Made by a program: the position numbers and the translations under genes | Origin: Calvatia gigantea | Taxonomy: Eukaryota; Basidiomycota; Agaricomycetes; Agaricales; Lycoperdaceae | Reading direction: 5' to 3' | Assembly (NCBI GenBank): GCA_025093985.1 | Contig: JACAAK010000026.1 | Location: 152,391 to 216,390, forward strand | DNA length: 64,000 nucleotides | In this document: in pieces, positions 54,191 to 64,000 of the stretch | Numbering within the stretch: position 1 is the stretch's first letter | How the letters are laid out: every line of letters begins with the position of its first letter | Notes under the pieces: model-generated | Told to the model about the DNA's origin: nothing | The model's database searches: none | The model's input: the letters and a program-made list of their open reading frames with translations, nothing else

Positions 54191-55475
54191 TATTGTTGAT
54201 AATGACTGGGTTAGGCGCTGATGGTTGTTTCTGGCTCAGGAACTCAGCCTTGTGAGCTGGTGTCAGGAGCTGTTCATTGAATACATTATGGATGGCCCAT
54301 CCTTCTGGTAATGCTAGCCAATATGCCACTTCTCCTATTTTTTCCTTGATAAGGAAAGGCCCATACTGTTTCTGGCCTAGTTTCTTTGATGTCTGATTGG
54401 TATGGATGTGGGTGTTTTCTAGCCACACTGCATCACCTATCTGATATGTCTTGGTGTGGGTTTTACTGCAGTTGTATTACTGTTTCATCTTTTCTTGATA
54501 TGTCTGTAGCGCTGATGTGGCATTGTTTTGGGTGGCCTGAAGGTATTTTAGGAACTCTGTGGTGACAGGGTTGTTTGTTGTTGGTTTATTCATGTCTTTC
54601 CATGGGTTCCTTCCATAGTTTAGAAAGAATGGCATTTCCTGTGTTCCTCCATGTTGTTTATTGTTGTATTGGAATTCTGCAATGGGAAGCCACTCTGTCC
54701 AGTTATCTTGATCATAATTGCAATATAGGTGGATGTACATTTCCACTTCTCTGTTGATGCATTCTATCTGTCCATCGGTTTGTAGATGGTATGCCATTGA
54801 TAGATTTCATTCTATGCTGAGTCCTTTGAATAGCTCCTTGGTAAATTCTGACACAAACTGGGGCCCTCAGTCACTGAGTACTTTCCTCAGTAATCCATGT
54901 AGCTTCCATATTTCATCTTGATATACTCTTGCAATGTCTTTGGATGAAACATACATTGTTGTTGCTATGAGTTGTATCATTTTTGTGAATCGATCGATGA
55001 TGACTAGTATCACATCTTTTCCTTTTGACTCTGGTAATGGTCCGATCATGTCAATGCTGATTTCTTCCCAAGGTCCATTTGGTATTGGGAGGGGGTGGAG
55101 TGGCAATTTGAGTGGTATTATTCTCGTTTTATTTTTCTGGCAAGCTTGGCACCCTCAAATGTATCTCTTTACATTGTTCCACATTGTTGGCCACCAGTAG
55201 TCATGGTTGATTAATTCCATCATTCTATGCTGGCCTGGGTGCCCTGTATCTGGAATGTCGTGATATTGTGCTAGAATCTCTTCTTGCAACTTCTGGTCGG
55301 GTGGGATGTATGTACTATTTTGTTTGTAGACAACTCCACAGTCCTTGGTGAGTTTGGACTCCTGCTTTCTTAGCTTGGTGAGGACTGTTGTTTTGTGCTG
55401 CAGCTTGTTCTGGATCTGTTCTAGGAATATTGGCTTGAGGAATAATTCTGTCTGTAAGAGCATGGTGTTGTCCAT
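54156..55475 (-). pseudogene. G0 integrase
   Basis: Minus strand pieces: HHCC region (HDIPDTGHPGQHRMMELINH, 55260-55200), ISIDMIGPLPESKGKDVILV, LSD-stop-GPQFVSEF, DGQIECINREVEMYIHLYCN (catalytic Glu retained in QIE), and the GPF domain (VWLENTHIHTNQTSKKLGQK). Several TGA codons interrupt it at Arg sites. Confidence 0.83.
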
Positions 55476-56115
55476 GTTTCCTGTCTGTAGCCAGCTTTCT
55501 CAGATCATGGTAACTAGTTTATCTTCCCGTTCTTCTGGTATTTGGTGGATTTGGGACAATAGATCAGCTTTTGTGTTTGTCTTTCTGGGTACGTGTCATA
55601 GTGTGAAGTTGTAGTTCTGTAGGCGTAGGTACCATTAGGCTTGGCATCCATTCAATTTTTGCAGTTCTCAGTAATACTTTAGGTTCTCGTGGTTGGTCCA
55701 GATTTCAAATTTTTCTTTAGTGTCTAGCAGATAGTGTCTCCATTCTTTCAGGGCATGGACAATGGCCAGTAGTTCTTTGTCATATATTTCATAGTTGCGT
55801 TCTGCCAGTGATAATGTTCATGATGTGGAAGCAATTGGGTGCCATTTGTCCTCTTGTAGCTGTAATAGTATGCCTCCTAATGCATAGTCTGACGTATTGA
55901 CTTCTACCCTAAACTGGCCTTGTCTTTGTAGTAGTGTTAGGACAGGTTCTTCAGTGATGTATTTTTTGAGATGGTCGAATGCAGCCTGGTGCTCTTGGTT
56001 CCATTCCCATGTGGTTACTCCTTTGAGCTTGTTTAATGGTCCTGTGATCTTGCTGAAATTCTTGATGAAACATCAGTAGTAATTAGCGAAGCCCAGGAAC
56101 CTTTCTACCCCTTTC
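55476..56115 (-). pseudogene. G0 RNase H and tether
   Basis: Minus strand: QFRVEVNTSDYALGGILLQL-like segment (Asp to Asn), STS-stop-TLSLAERNYEIYDKELLA, LKYY-stop-ELQKLNGCQA and HVPRKTNTKADLLSQIHQIP. Multiple TGA codons. Confidence 0.78.
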
Positions 56116-56980
56116 ATGCTCTTTGGTTCAGGCCAATCTCGTACTGATTTCACTTTCTCTTCTTCCATTTCAATTCACCCATGTCCCACTTTGACTCCTA
56201 GCATTGGGATTTCTTCTGTATCGAAGATACATTTGGTTTATTTGAAACATAGGTTGTATTGGGCTGCTCATTCTAGGAATCATATTGTTCATTCTTTTAA
56301 TTGTTCTTTGGTATCACCTGGGATGGCAAAGTCATCCATGTAGTTTACAATGTCCCCGTTTTGTAGAAGGTTGCAGAAAATACTTGTCATTATTCTGGAG
56401 AAGATTCCTGGCAAGTTGCTAAGACCAAAATACATAACTGTTGGTTTGAAAAGTCCTTCGTTGGTGAGGAATGCTGCTTTTCATTCGTCTCCTTCCTTGA
56501 TCCTGACATTGTTATATCCCCAGATAATGTTGAGTTTGTTGAAATATTTGGCCTTTCCAAGCTTGTTGATTACTTCACCAATTCTTGGTAGTGGTGTCTT
56601 GTCCTTGATTACTACATTGTTTAATTGTCTATAGTCTTGGATTAACCTCTTGGAGCCATCTTTCTTGGGGATGAAGAAGGTTGGTACTGTATATGGGGAT
56701 TTCAATGGTCATATTCATCCTGATTCCAGATTTTCCTTGATAAATGCTTTGAGTTCATCCTGTTCCTTGACTGTCATGTTGTATGTTCCTGCACTTATTT
56801 CCTTTGGGGCATCTTCTGTTAGGATTATTTTGTGGTCCCATTCAGTTCATTCTGGGAGTTTGTTGAATGTTGTTTTGTTGAACAGATGCATGAACAGTTG
56901 CACATAGTCTGGTAGATCTTCTGGTTTGGTTGGGTCTGGTTTGTCTTCTTCTTTCCATAAGTCCTCTGTAGTGGCCATAC
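56116..56980 (-). pseudogene. G0 reverse transcriptase
   Basis: Minus strand: KSPYTVPTFFIPKKDGSKRL, QDYRQLNNVVIKDKTPLPRI, YNNVRIKEGDE-stop-KAAF (TGG Trp to TGA), GLSNLPGIFSRIMTSIF, NYMDDFAIPGD (56340 region). Catalytic YMDD is still present, but at least four stops interrupt the domain. Confidence 0.85.
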
Positions 56981-56981
56981 T

Positions 56982-57470
56982 TCATATTTTTTCTGTAATG
57001 GGGATGTTCTGATGGGGGAAAAGGCAGCCTGGTGGGCATCGGGTGAACTTGATTTCTCTGTTGTTCCAGTCTACTTCTGGGTTGTGCTTGACCAGCCAGT
57101 CATGTCCTAAGAAAACTTCTGCATAGTCCTGTAGTTGTATGACTGAAGCTTCAATCCGTTCTTTGTGTCCTTGGATATCTGTGTTGATTGTAGTTATTTC
57201 TGTTACTTTTCTGCCTTGATTTGGTGTTCTGTCCACATTCAATACCAAGATTGGTTGTTCCAGTTTTTGGGTGGGGAGTCTTTCTTCATCTATTAGTTTT
57301 TTGCTGATGCTGCTAGTTGTGCATCCCAAGTCTATAATTGTGTTCACCATTATCTCCTTTTTTGCTATTTGTATTTTCCCTTTTAGGCTTAGTGCATGCT
57401 TTCTTCTCTAAGGAATTGTGTAGAATTTGTTTAATATCCTAGATACAAGCTTTTTGACTCTTGAGATAGT
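56982..57470 (-). pseudogene. G0 aspartic protease
   Basis: Minus strand: NTIIDLGCTTSSISKKLIDE, in which the active-site Ser of DSG is Leu (DLG), then LVLNVDRTPNQGRKVTEITT and VFLGHDWLVKHNPEVDWNNR. Active site altered, frame otherwise mostly open. Confidence 0.8.
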
Positions 57471-58545
57471 GCCTACTCGAAGTCTTTGGAAAAATCCTTC
57501 TTTTCTTCTTTGTCAGCTTCTTTGATTTCTCGGACCTGTATCTTCTTGGGTGTAGTACAGGCTTTTGCTATGTGGCCTGTCTTGCTGCAATCGTAGCAGG
57601 TTAACCCTTTGGGTTTCTTGCAATCTTTCACCATGTGTCTGAAGATGCCATAGTTGTAGTATTTGGGTTTTCCTTTGGCATTGAAAATGTGGTGTCAGCT
57701 TCCTATCTCCATAGGTTCTCCCATTCCTCCGTATGTGGTGCCAGTGCTGGTTTTCTTGTCTCCACAGTATTCAGAGGCTTCATATCCTTGTCCGATGGAG
57801 AGTATAGCCTCTTTCCATTCAGCATAAGTGTCTGGTCTAGCAATGGGTGGGTATCCTGTAATAGTGTGGATGATGTCCTGTCTAGCATCTTTCTTGAGTA
57901 AGAACATGGCATGTTTGCTGTCGGTTTTTGCCTTGCTTTTTAGGACTTTGAATTTGATCAGATAATCCACTGTATTCTTATTGCCTTGCTTGAATTTTTT
58001 GATCTGCCATTCTGCCTTGCTATTTGAGGCATCATCTGAGAAGGTCTTCTTGAAGTCGTCTGAGAATTTACCCAGTCTACTGAGTCTTCTGAGTCTATGA
58101 TTATTTGTGCTTTCATGGTAGCATATGCTCTGGCCGTTCCTCCTCGTAACCTAGCTAGGACTGCTATTGCTTTGTTATCTGCCAAGGCTATCTTGTTAAA
58201 CTTCATGAAAAGCATCATCACCCTCCACCAGTTGTCGAATTTAGTACAGGTGCCATCAAAGAACCTGGAGTCTGGCACTAGGCCTTTCCCACTAGGTGTT
58301 GTTGTAGGTACTACAGTGCTGTTGGTCATGTCTGAGCTAGTGCTTGATTCTGTTTCTGTGGACTCATCTGAACTGGATTTGTCTGATTTCTCCTGTTCTT
58401 GGTTCTCCTGATGTATTAACTCCTCCTCTGCTAGGTTGAGTTTGTTTAGAAGTTCTGACAATACTTCTTCTTCTGCTGGTTCTTCAGGTACTTCAGGGTT
58501 TTTTGTCTCTTCTTCATCTGACATTTCAGATTTGTCATTGGTAAA
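57471..58545 (-). pseudogene. G0 gag, truncated at its start
   Basis: Minus strand: acidic region (SDEEETKNPEVPEEPAEEEV), FDGTCTKFDNWWRVMMLFMK, a frame change near 58070, DSKHAMFLLKKDARQDIIHT, GMGEPMEIGS. The first zinc knuckle has lost both leading cysteines (YYNYGIFRHM), the second is complete (CYDCSKTGHIAKAC). Similarity to G2 gag ends at about 58545, removing the first ~20 residues, the primer site and the 5' LTR. Confidence 0.82.
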
Positions 58546-60300
58546 GAGGCAGAAATAGAATAACTAAGTGTGATATGGATGTACTGGCTTAGATTAAGCT
58601 GACGGAATAGATTTTTAAAGATTTCTGCACAAGGCAAGTTCGTGGGGAGGCAATCTGACAATATAAGGGACAATTCCACAAAATAACGCGAAACAACGAT
58701 GTGTAGAGAACACTAGAATAGCTAACTACCTTCACTAAGAAGAGCAAAGCCAAGTTACACTGTAAAAAGCGCAACTCGCATCCCTTATCTAAGAAGTTAA
58801 CAAGACACAGAACCTCAGGTACTCCCTAAGATTCATCCTTATCAAGTCAACGACAAGAAGTGCACTGTCCTACACTTGTGATACTCCAAGTACCAGGGTG
58901 TAGCGATGCAATACACTCTTAATCTAGGCTCACTTTACAAGTAAGCCAAGGTCTTCTTCTTAGATTACAAAGGTCTCAACCTTAGCTCAAGTCACTTAAT
59001 CCAGTTAATCTCGAAAGAACTTATTACTTTGCTTCGCTCAGGCACAATAGATCGCTTTTCACTGTGCTCTGAAGGCTGGGCAATGGCTAGTAGGTTCCTT
59101 GCCATGTCTGACACCTCAGAGGGGGTTTATATATTATTTGGGTGCAGCATTATGACGAGACAATGATTACACAACTAGGAACATATTATCAAGCAAGGTA
59201 CAAACCAGTAGATTAGATCATGCACCAAGAGAGCCGCAGCCTGTTAGATTAGTGAAACATTGGAAATACAGAAGGATTCCGGGTATCCATTTGTTCCGGG
59301 CTGTGTTTTAGTCTGTTTTCTGGGTCTGCATTCTTCTCTAAATATGTAGAACATCTAAGATTTCGGATGTCGTGTGAACTGTTCTCCTACGTGTCCCTAG
59401 GGATTGTATACGAACACATTCATATGCATCATTAGTGCTGAGCGATGTTCATTAATCTAGCAACAGTGGCATTTCCTTGTGAACACGCTGATCATCCTTT
59501 TAGATTAAGCACGTCGGACTTATTTCCCGAGTCAAGGCTCATTGGAGGGGTCCCGTAGCTCTGTATAGACGCATTGGAATGGTTTTACCACCTGGTCCAG
59601 CCGGAATCACAACTGGTCATATGGTACACTGTTAGAATTGCTTTTTGTTAAGCACAGTGGCCATCCCGTAGCCGCCGCTATCCGTCATCAATGGCCATAG
59701 TGTTCTACAGTGATCGAGTACTCTTTTATTATACTGTTGGGCTCTTAGATTAGGTCGTACTACTACAGGAAGGTTTGATGCAATTGTTAGATTAGGCTTG
59801 TATGCCTTAGATTAGTGATTTTCATGCAGTGAAAACGGCTTTGCCAGTTACATCTCCCCCTCACTATAGATGACTGCCCTCAGTCCTCCGTTAAGTCTGA
59901 CATGATCATTAAGTAGCAACTTTGCTTTCTCTCTTTTTCGCTGATCTTTAAACGTGCACAGAAGTGCCTGGTTCAATCAAGTAGAAGTATTTTTATGCTT
60001 CACGGTGAAGTCTTCGAGGGATGATCTGATTTCACCCTCTTTGACGTCGAGTTCCCCTTTCGGTAACCCTATTGCCATTAGCAGCTAATGCTTCTCGCAG
60101 CTGATATCTGCTGTTGCTATCTTAAGCCTTTCATGGCTGCCTGTTATTCTAAACATTTTTATATGTTTTGTGTGTATCTTAGATACATTCCTTTCGCTAA
60201 GCACAATACTGGGTTGTAGAACCTTGCTCATCCGTTTTGGACTGTGAGATTAAGAACCCGGCTTCATCACGTTGCATTAGCTTAACCTTCCTTCGATCGT
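58546..60300. other. Non-coding flank with repeated TTAGATTAG motifs
   Basis: About 1.75 kb with no convincing open frame, transposon similarity or RNA gene. (C/G)TTAGATTAG or close variants occur at about 58588, 58959, 59208, 59243, 59498, 59744, 59786 and 59806. Their complement, CTAATCTAA, equals the branch-site consensus of the introns further right. It could hold a decayed minus-strand gene or regulatory DNA. The C-rich block at 59851-59880 resembles one upstream of the second host-type gene. Confidence 0.45.
59851..59882 (+). promoter_or_regulatory. Conserved upstream block (gene 1)
   Basis: CATCTCCCCCTCACTATAGA then TGACTGCCCTCA resembles ACACTCCCCCCCACTAAAAT then GGATGGGTGCCCTCA at 62907-62942. 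Both lie 300-520 bp before the respective start codon. It may be a shared promoter element; function inferred only from position. Confidence 0.45.
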
Positions 60301-60304
60301 GCTG

Positions 60305-60312
60305 TATATAAG
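60305..60312 (+). promoter_or_regulatory. TATA-like box before gene 1
   Basis: TATATAAG, about 60 bp before the ATG at 60371, followed by a CT-rich stretch (TTTCTCTCTCC) typical of fungal transcription starts. Confidence 0.6.
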
Positions 60313-60370
60313 AATGGCACTTGGAATTTTACGCGTTTCTCTCTCCTAACTTCATACATCTATCATCGTT

Positions 60371-62594
60371 ATGGCTGCCCCGCACAATTCCAACGCAAAT
60401 CTGGTGACTCCGGCCTCCATTCGCAATAGCCTGGTGGCTTGGGGCTTTGAAGGAGAGGAGCTAGAGAACCGAGTTGCAGAAATGGTGGACATGCTGTGTC
60501 CAGGGTGGACAGGTACGCCCCTTTTTTCTTCTCTGGTACTCAGTGTGCTAATCTTCACCTCTAATCTCAGGCAGACTGCTCCAAGCACCCATGCTGCTTA
60601 TTCAGCCAGTGCCCATGTTTTCCATGCTGCCTCCTCCTGTTGGTCTCCCGCAGAACGAAACGTTTACATTCCCTCCCGTTCAGACCTCCTTCAATGCTCC
60701 TAGGCCTTCGATTAGGCTGCAGCCCGTTATCTACCACCCAGGAACCGGTGCCCATATTCCTCCAGGCATGCAGGCTGTGATGCCACTGCCAACACCTATT
60801 GGTACTTTTCTTTTTTACTCTATCTTGTTATTCCTGAGCTGACTTGTGATCTCAGCTGCAACTCAGTCATCGCCGTCTTCTTCTAAGCCAAAGAAGTCCC
60901 GGAAACGCGCTGGGAAGGCACGTCATTCATCTACTTTAACCATATTTCTTGTTTGACCACTTATCTAACAGAACCTCGATGTTCTGACCCCAACTTCGGC
61001 AGTCCCATCTGCCTCTACTGACCCTTCCACATCTTCCATGGCGACGGGAGGATCTATTGCAACCAGCCGGCCTTCGCGCACAGCTGCTCCCAAGACTCCC
61101 AGTGCCCTTGTCGATGTAAGTCATTTGATTTATGACTGTTTTTATCTTAATCTAATTTCATTCATCTAGCCTGCGGCCGCTCGTCTTGCCTTGCTGGCTG
61201 CTCAGGCAAAGGCACAGGCTTGGACCCAGTCAACGAGCTACAAACACGTCACCAGATGACGCCCCACCCAAGAAATGCACTCGTGAGGCCATCACGTCGG
61301 CCAGGAAGACTCTTACCGCTCCTGCCCTCTCTGCATCGTCATCTGTCTCTATGACGAATTCTTCCAAACTGAAACCTCGGCAGGTGATCCTGAAGATCCC
61401 CGTCAGGGAAGAGACAGTAACTGCCCTCCCCGAGGCCCTTCCGGAGACAATCCATCCCACTTCTTCGCCGGTGGGAGAGATTGACATCGAGGAGGTTGAA
61501 GAACCCCCCAGGAACGTTCCGGAGCCTGCAGAGCCCCGAACCTGTCGTCTCTGTATGTAAGTCTCTTTTCATCACATCTAGTCTTTCTTTGCTAATCTAA
61601 CAGGTGCTGCTCGTCGTATGGACGAGGACCTCATTGAGGAGTGTGGCTTGAAGGCGGCCGCCTCCTTCTTCTCTGATGTTGGGCCAGCGTTCTCACTGCT
61701 CAACGCTGAGCCTTATGTGAGTGTTTTTTATAGAAGGTACACCTTAATCTAACACTTTTCTAGGGCAGTGCCGGACAGCTTCAGTGCCTTAACTGCATGA
61801 AGCTGTTCTCGCCTAACTGCACTCCCGGTGGCAGAGACCAGGATGGCAAAACTCGCAAGTGCAAGCAATGCCTTGCCCAGAACGCCGCCCACTGTTCAGA
61901 TACCAAGCCGGTACCCCTCCTCCAGTACCAGGCTAAAGGTGCTCGGCTTCGCTCCCTGACCAGCGACCACTGTAGGTCCTTTTTATTCTCTTATCTAAGT
62001 TGTTATGTTGGCTGACCAACACTATTTCTTGTTAATCTAGACCTCGCCTGACCGATTCTGGAACCTGACGGTGGCCCACGCTCAAGTTTTCAGGCTTGAA
62101 TCTTTCCAGGACATGGCTTACGTGAACTACCACGCCCTTGTCTACTCGTTTGCGAAGGACATCCAGATCGCACGTCAACTTCACAGTTGTGAGTTCTCCT
62201 TCTGGGTTGAGTCCAGGCTCTGCAAGCTCCAAAGCGACGCCTCCGACCTGTTCACCTTTGTCGATGGATTCCTCAATGAAGTCCATGCTTCGGAAGATCC
62301 CGATCTCGCCCTGCCAGTCTTACTTCGCTCACAGGCCGCTTCCTCAATGTGCTGTCTGGTTTGTGCAGGGAGGCACCCAGGACATGGCCTGGCATGCCTC
62401 CTACCCCATCCTTTGCTTCAAAACACGCTGAGTTCACTAATCCCCCCGTCCCTCATGTCAAGAAGACCCACTCCGCCAAATCTAAGGGGAAACAGCGAGC
62501 AGCATCGCCCCCTCCTTCCTCGAGCCTGCCTATCAGTGAGGAGGAGTTCAATTCTGGGGATGACGCGGCGGTGTCTTCTGACTACGAATCCTGA
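60371..62594 (+). CDS. Intron-rich gene 1, unknown function, with frame breaks
   Basis: Exons inferred by frame and splice sites: 60371-60512, 60571-60801, 60856-60917 (GC-AG donor), 60972-61115, 61170-61552, 61604-61716, 61764-61971, then 62041 onward to a stop near 62592. It encodes MAAPHNSNANLVTPASIRNS, a Pro-rich part, a basic SKPKKSRKRAGK patch, an acidic PVGEIDIEEVEEPP segment and a Cys motif CLNCMKLFSPNC...CKQCLAQNAAHC, ending in KGKQRAASPPPSSS and EEEFNSGDDAAVSSDYES. Frame breaks occur near 61230 (exon 5), at the exon 7/8 join and near 62340, so it may be a decaying gene or contain sequence errors. Introns carry TTAATCTAAC-type branch sites. No named domain recognised; possibly nuclear. 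Confidence 0.6.
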
Positions 62595-63253
62595 GGTTCG
62601 TGCAGCATTTTTTCTTATTCTATATCTTGAGAGTCTTCAGAGTAGATACATTACAGTAGTAGTGTATTCTGCTCCCCCAACATCTTGCTAGGTATCTAGG
62701 TACATCCTACTTAGATACATGTTTTTTACTTTAGTCTATCTGCATCTTTGGGTGGTACCCTGGATGCTCAATCCATCTGCTCATGTGCGTTGTTGTGTAA
62801 ATCCATAAATCTTAAATTTTTTCAGAAGTAAGTGTGTGGATCCACCAAAATTGTGTACTATTGCACGTATATTGCATGTCTAGTCAAATCTAAGTCTCTG
62901 CAGTACACACTCCCCCCCACTAAAATGGATGGGTGCCCTCACCCTTATGCTATCCATTTCAGAGACATGTGAGAGGTGTCGCTATGGCATGACCTATTTC
63001 AAATCTCAGCGACTTTTTGCATTTCAAAGTGTTGTGGCTCATCGTTCAAAATTCGCCAAAAGCAGCCGAATTTTTCATTCTTATCTTATACAGGTTTTTC
63101 CGTTAATCTCAAGGTCTTTTTTACCGGCAGATTGAGCCGTATTTCTAGATAGACCCTTTTTTCTTATGTAGCTACATATAATCTAAATGCAGGGAACTTG
63201 TACCTCAGTTCTCCTTGCTGTATATCTCGCTAGGATCTCTTGTCATTCTCTTC
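62595..63253. other. Intergenic region between genes 1 and 2
   Basis: Contains short AGATACAT/GTATCTAGGTACAT phrases near 62640-62720, the shared upstream block at 62907-62942, and AT-rich DNA before the second gene. No gene seen. Confidence 0.55.
62907..62942 (+). promoter_or_regulatory. Conserved upstream block (gene 2)
   Basis: Partner of 59851-59882; C-run, CACTA, ATGG-like and TGCCCTCA in the same order and near-equal spacing. Confidence 0.45.
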
Positions 63254-64000
63254 ATGTCTGCTGATACTGTTAACACTCGTATTGAGCTAGACGATGCGAT
63301 TAGTACCTTCCAGCACCAATTGCAACATTTTCAGCATCAGGAGAGCACACAGGCTTCTGTATTTAATGCTTTGAACGACGCTACTGCCCCAGCTGTAAGT
63401 CTTAGATTAGTACTTTCAACCATTATTGTTGATAGCTAACGTGTCTATCCTTTCAGTCTCAGTTCCTTCGTCAACTTTCAGGCGATGCTGCTGGTTTAGA
63501 AGATGAGAAGAATGTTAATCTCGTTTTCCGCGCTTGCAAGATCTTTGAGACCTGGCAGAACAAACATGACAAGGCTTTCAAGATGCCAGAAGTTTACAAG
63601 AAACTTCAAGACTTCTGTGCTCAGTACCAGCGCTCCAAAGCTAAAGCTAAGTCAAGTTCATCTGGACCAGCAAGCCCTGCCGCAACTCCTGCGTCTATGA
63701 CGACTACTACTGGCTCAGGTCCTCCGACCAAAAAAGTGCGCAAAATCTTTAATCTAAGTTGATCCATTGTTATCTCAATAATGTCCGCTAGTGTCGTCGC
63801 AGCAAGCAAGTCATTTCGCCCGAGACCATTGACGACTCTGACAAAGAGGAGACATCGAGGACTGTAAGTTATTCTGATATCTCCTATTCCCTTAATCTAA
63901 CGTTGTTCTCACTACAGGAGACCATGCAAGTTGATGATTCTGGCCCTCCAGGAACAGTTGTATCTCCTGATGATGACCGGACCAGTAGCGCCATGGTGCT
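63254..64000 (+). CDS. Intron-rich gene 2, 5' part, unknown function
   Basis: Exons 63254-63394 (47 codons), 63457-63735 (93), 63792-63863 (24) and 63918 to beyond the window, all joining in phase with GT-AG introns of 54-62 bp. It encodes MSADTVNTRIELDDAISTFQ, a Gln/His-rich helix (HQLQHFQHQESTQASVFNAL), FRACKIFETWQNKHDKAFKM, a Ser/Thr/Ala-rich tract, a basic TKKVRK...CRRSKQVISPET patch and an acidic IDDSDKEE stretch. Such a basic patch could be a nuclear localisation signal. Layout resembles gene 1 (helical start, Ser/Pro tract, basic patch, acidic tract), so the two may be diverged tandem relatives. No domain recognised. No frame break in the visible part. Confidence 0.7.

Overview
The window is a repeat-rich block of nuclear DNA from a filamentous fungus, most likely a basidiomycete (Agaricomycete). 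This rests on short introns of about 47-69 bp with CTAAY branch sites in the right-hand genes, chromodomain-bearing Ty3/Gypsy elements, a Ty1/Copia element and a Helitron RepHel. Genus cannot be named from sequence alone. About 58.5 kb is transposon-derived; only the last ~3.7 kb looks like host gene space.

Left block (1-14.9 kb): a minus-strand Helitron RepHel is present as two partial copies (A, 1-2881, running off the window; B, 5369-9122) that share 1.6 kb of near-identical sequence. Between them lie a solo LTR, TTATCAGT-type repeats, a second copy of the Helitron upstream region and one arm of a 313-bp inverted repeat whose other arm is at 14325-14637. From 9123 to 13502 the sequence is an indel-ridden second version of 15005-19000 plus a fragment of Gypsy gag and LTR. 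It ends in a T49C37 homopolymer block. This stretch looks like unpolished sequence or a false duplication, or else a heavily eroded segmental duplication.

Central block (14940-58545): a four-level nest of LTR retrotransposons that resolves completely from LTR ends and 5-bp target duplications. G0 (family A chromovirus, minus) carries H1 (family B, minus, 15214-52904, TSD AGTAC) in its 3' LTR. H1 carries three insertions: a Copia element (17245-24059, TSD AGAGG), G1 (family A, plus, 25753-32100, TSD CTTGT) and H2 (family C, plus, 35075-50946, TSD CATGC). H2 in turn carries G2 (family A, minus, 40941-47294, TSD GATGC) inside its integrase zinc finger, and a solo family A LTR in its leader. Rejoining the flanks restores the host reading order each time.

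The Gypsy elements share the order gag - zinc knuckle - protease - RT - RNase H - integrase - chromodomain, followed by an extra ORF before the 3' LTR. In family A it is about 329 codons with no recognised domain. In H1 and H2 it is Pro/Ser-rich with a C-terminal double Cys/His motif. These extra ORFs are the best candidates for something undescribed. Gypsy reading frames are broken mainly by CGA(Arg)-to-TGA changes. Sister copies show CAA or CGG at the same codons, the signature of CpG deamination rather than codon reassignment. The Copia element is youngest: its LTRs are nearly identical and its pol is almost intact.

Right block (58546-64000): repeat-free flank, then two intron-rich plus-strand genes of unknown function (60371-62594 and 63254 to beyond the end). 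They share an upstream C-run/CACTA/TGCCCTC block and low-complexity charged proteins, suggesting tandem relatives. The first has apparent frame breaks; the second is clean as far as it is visible.
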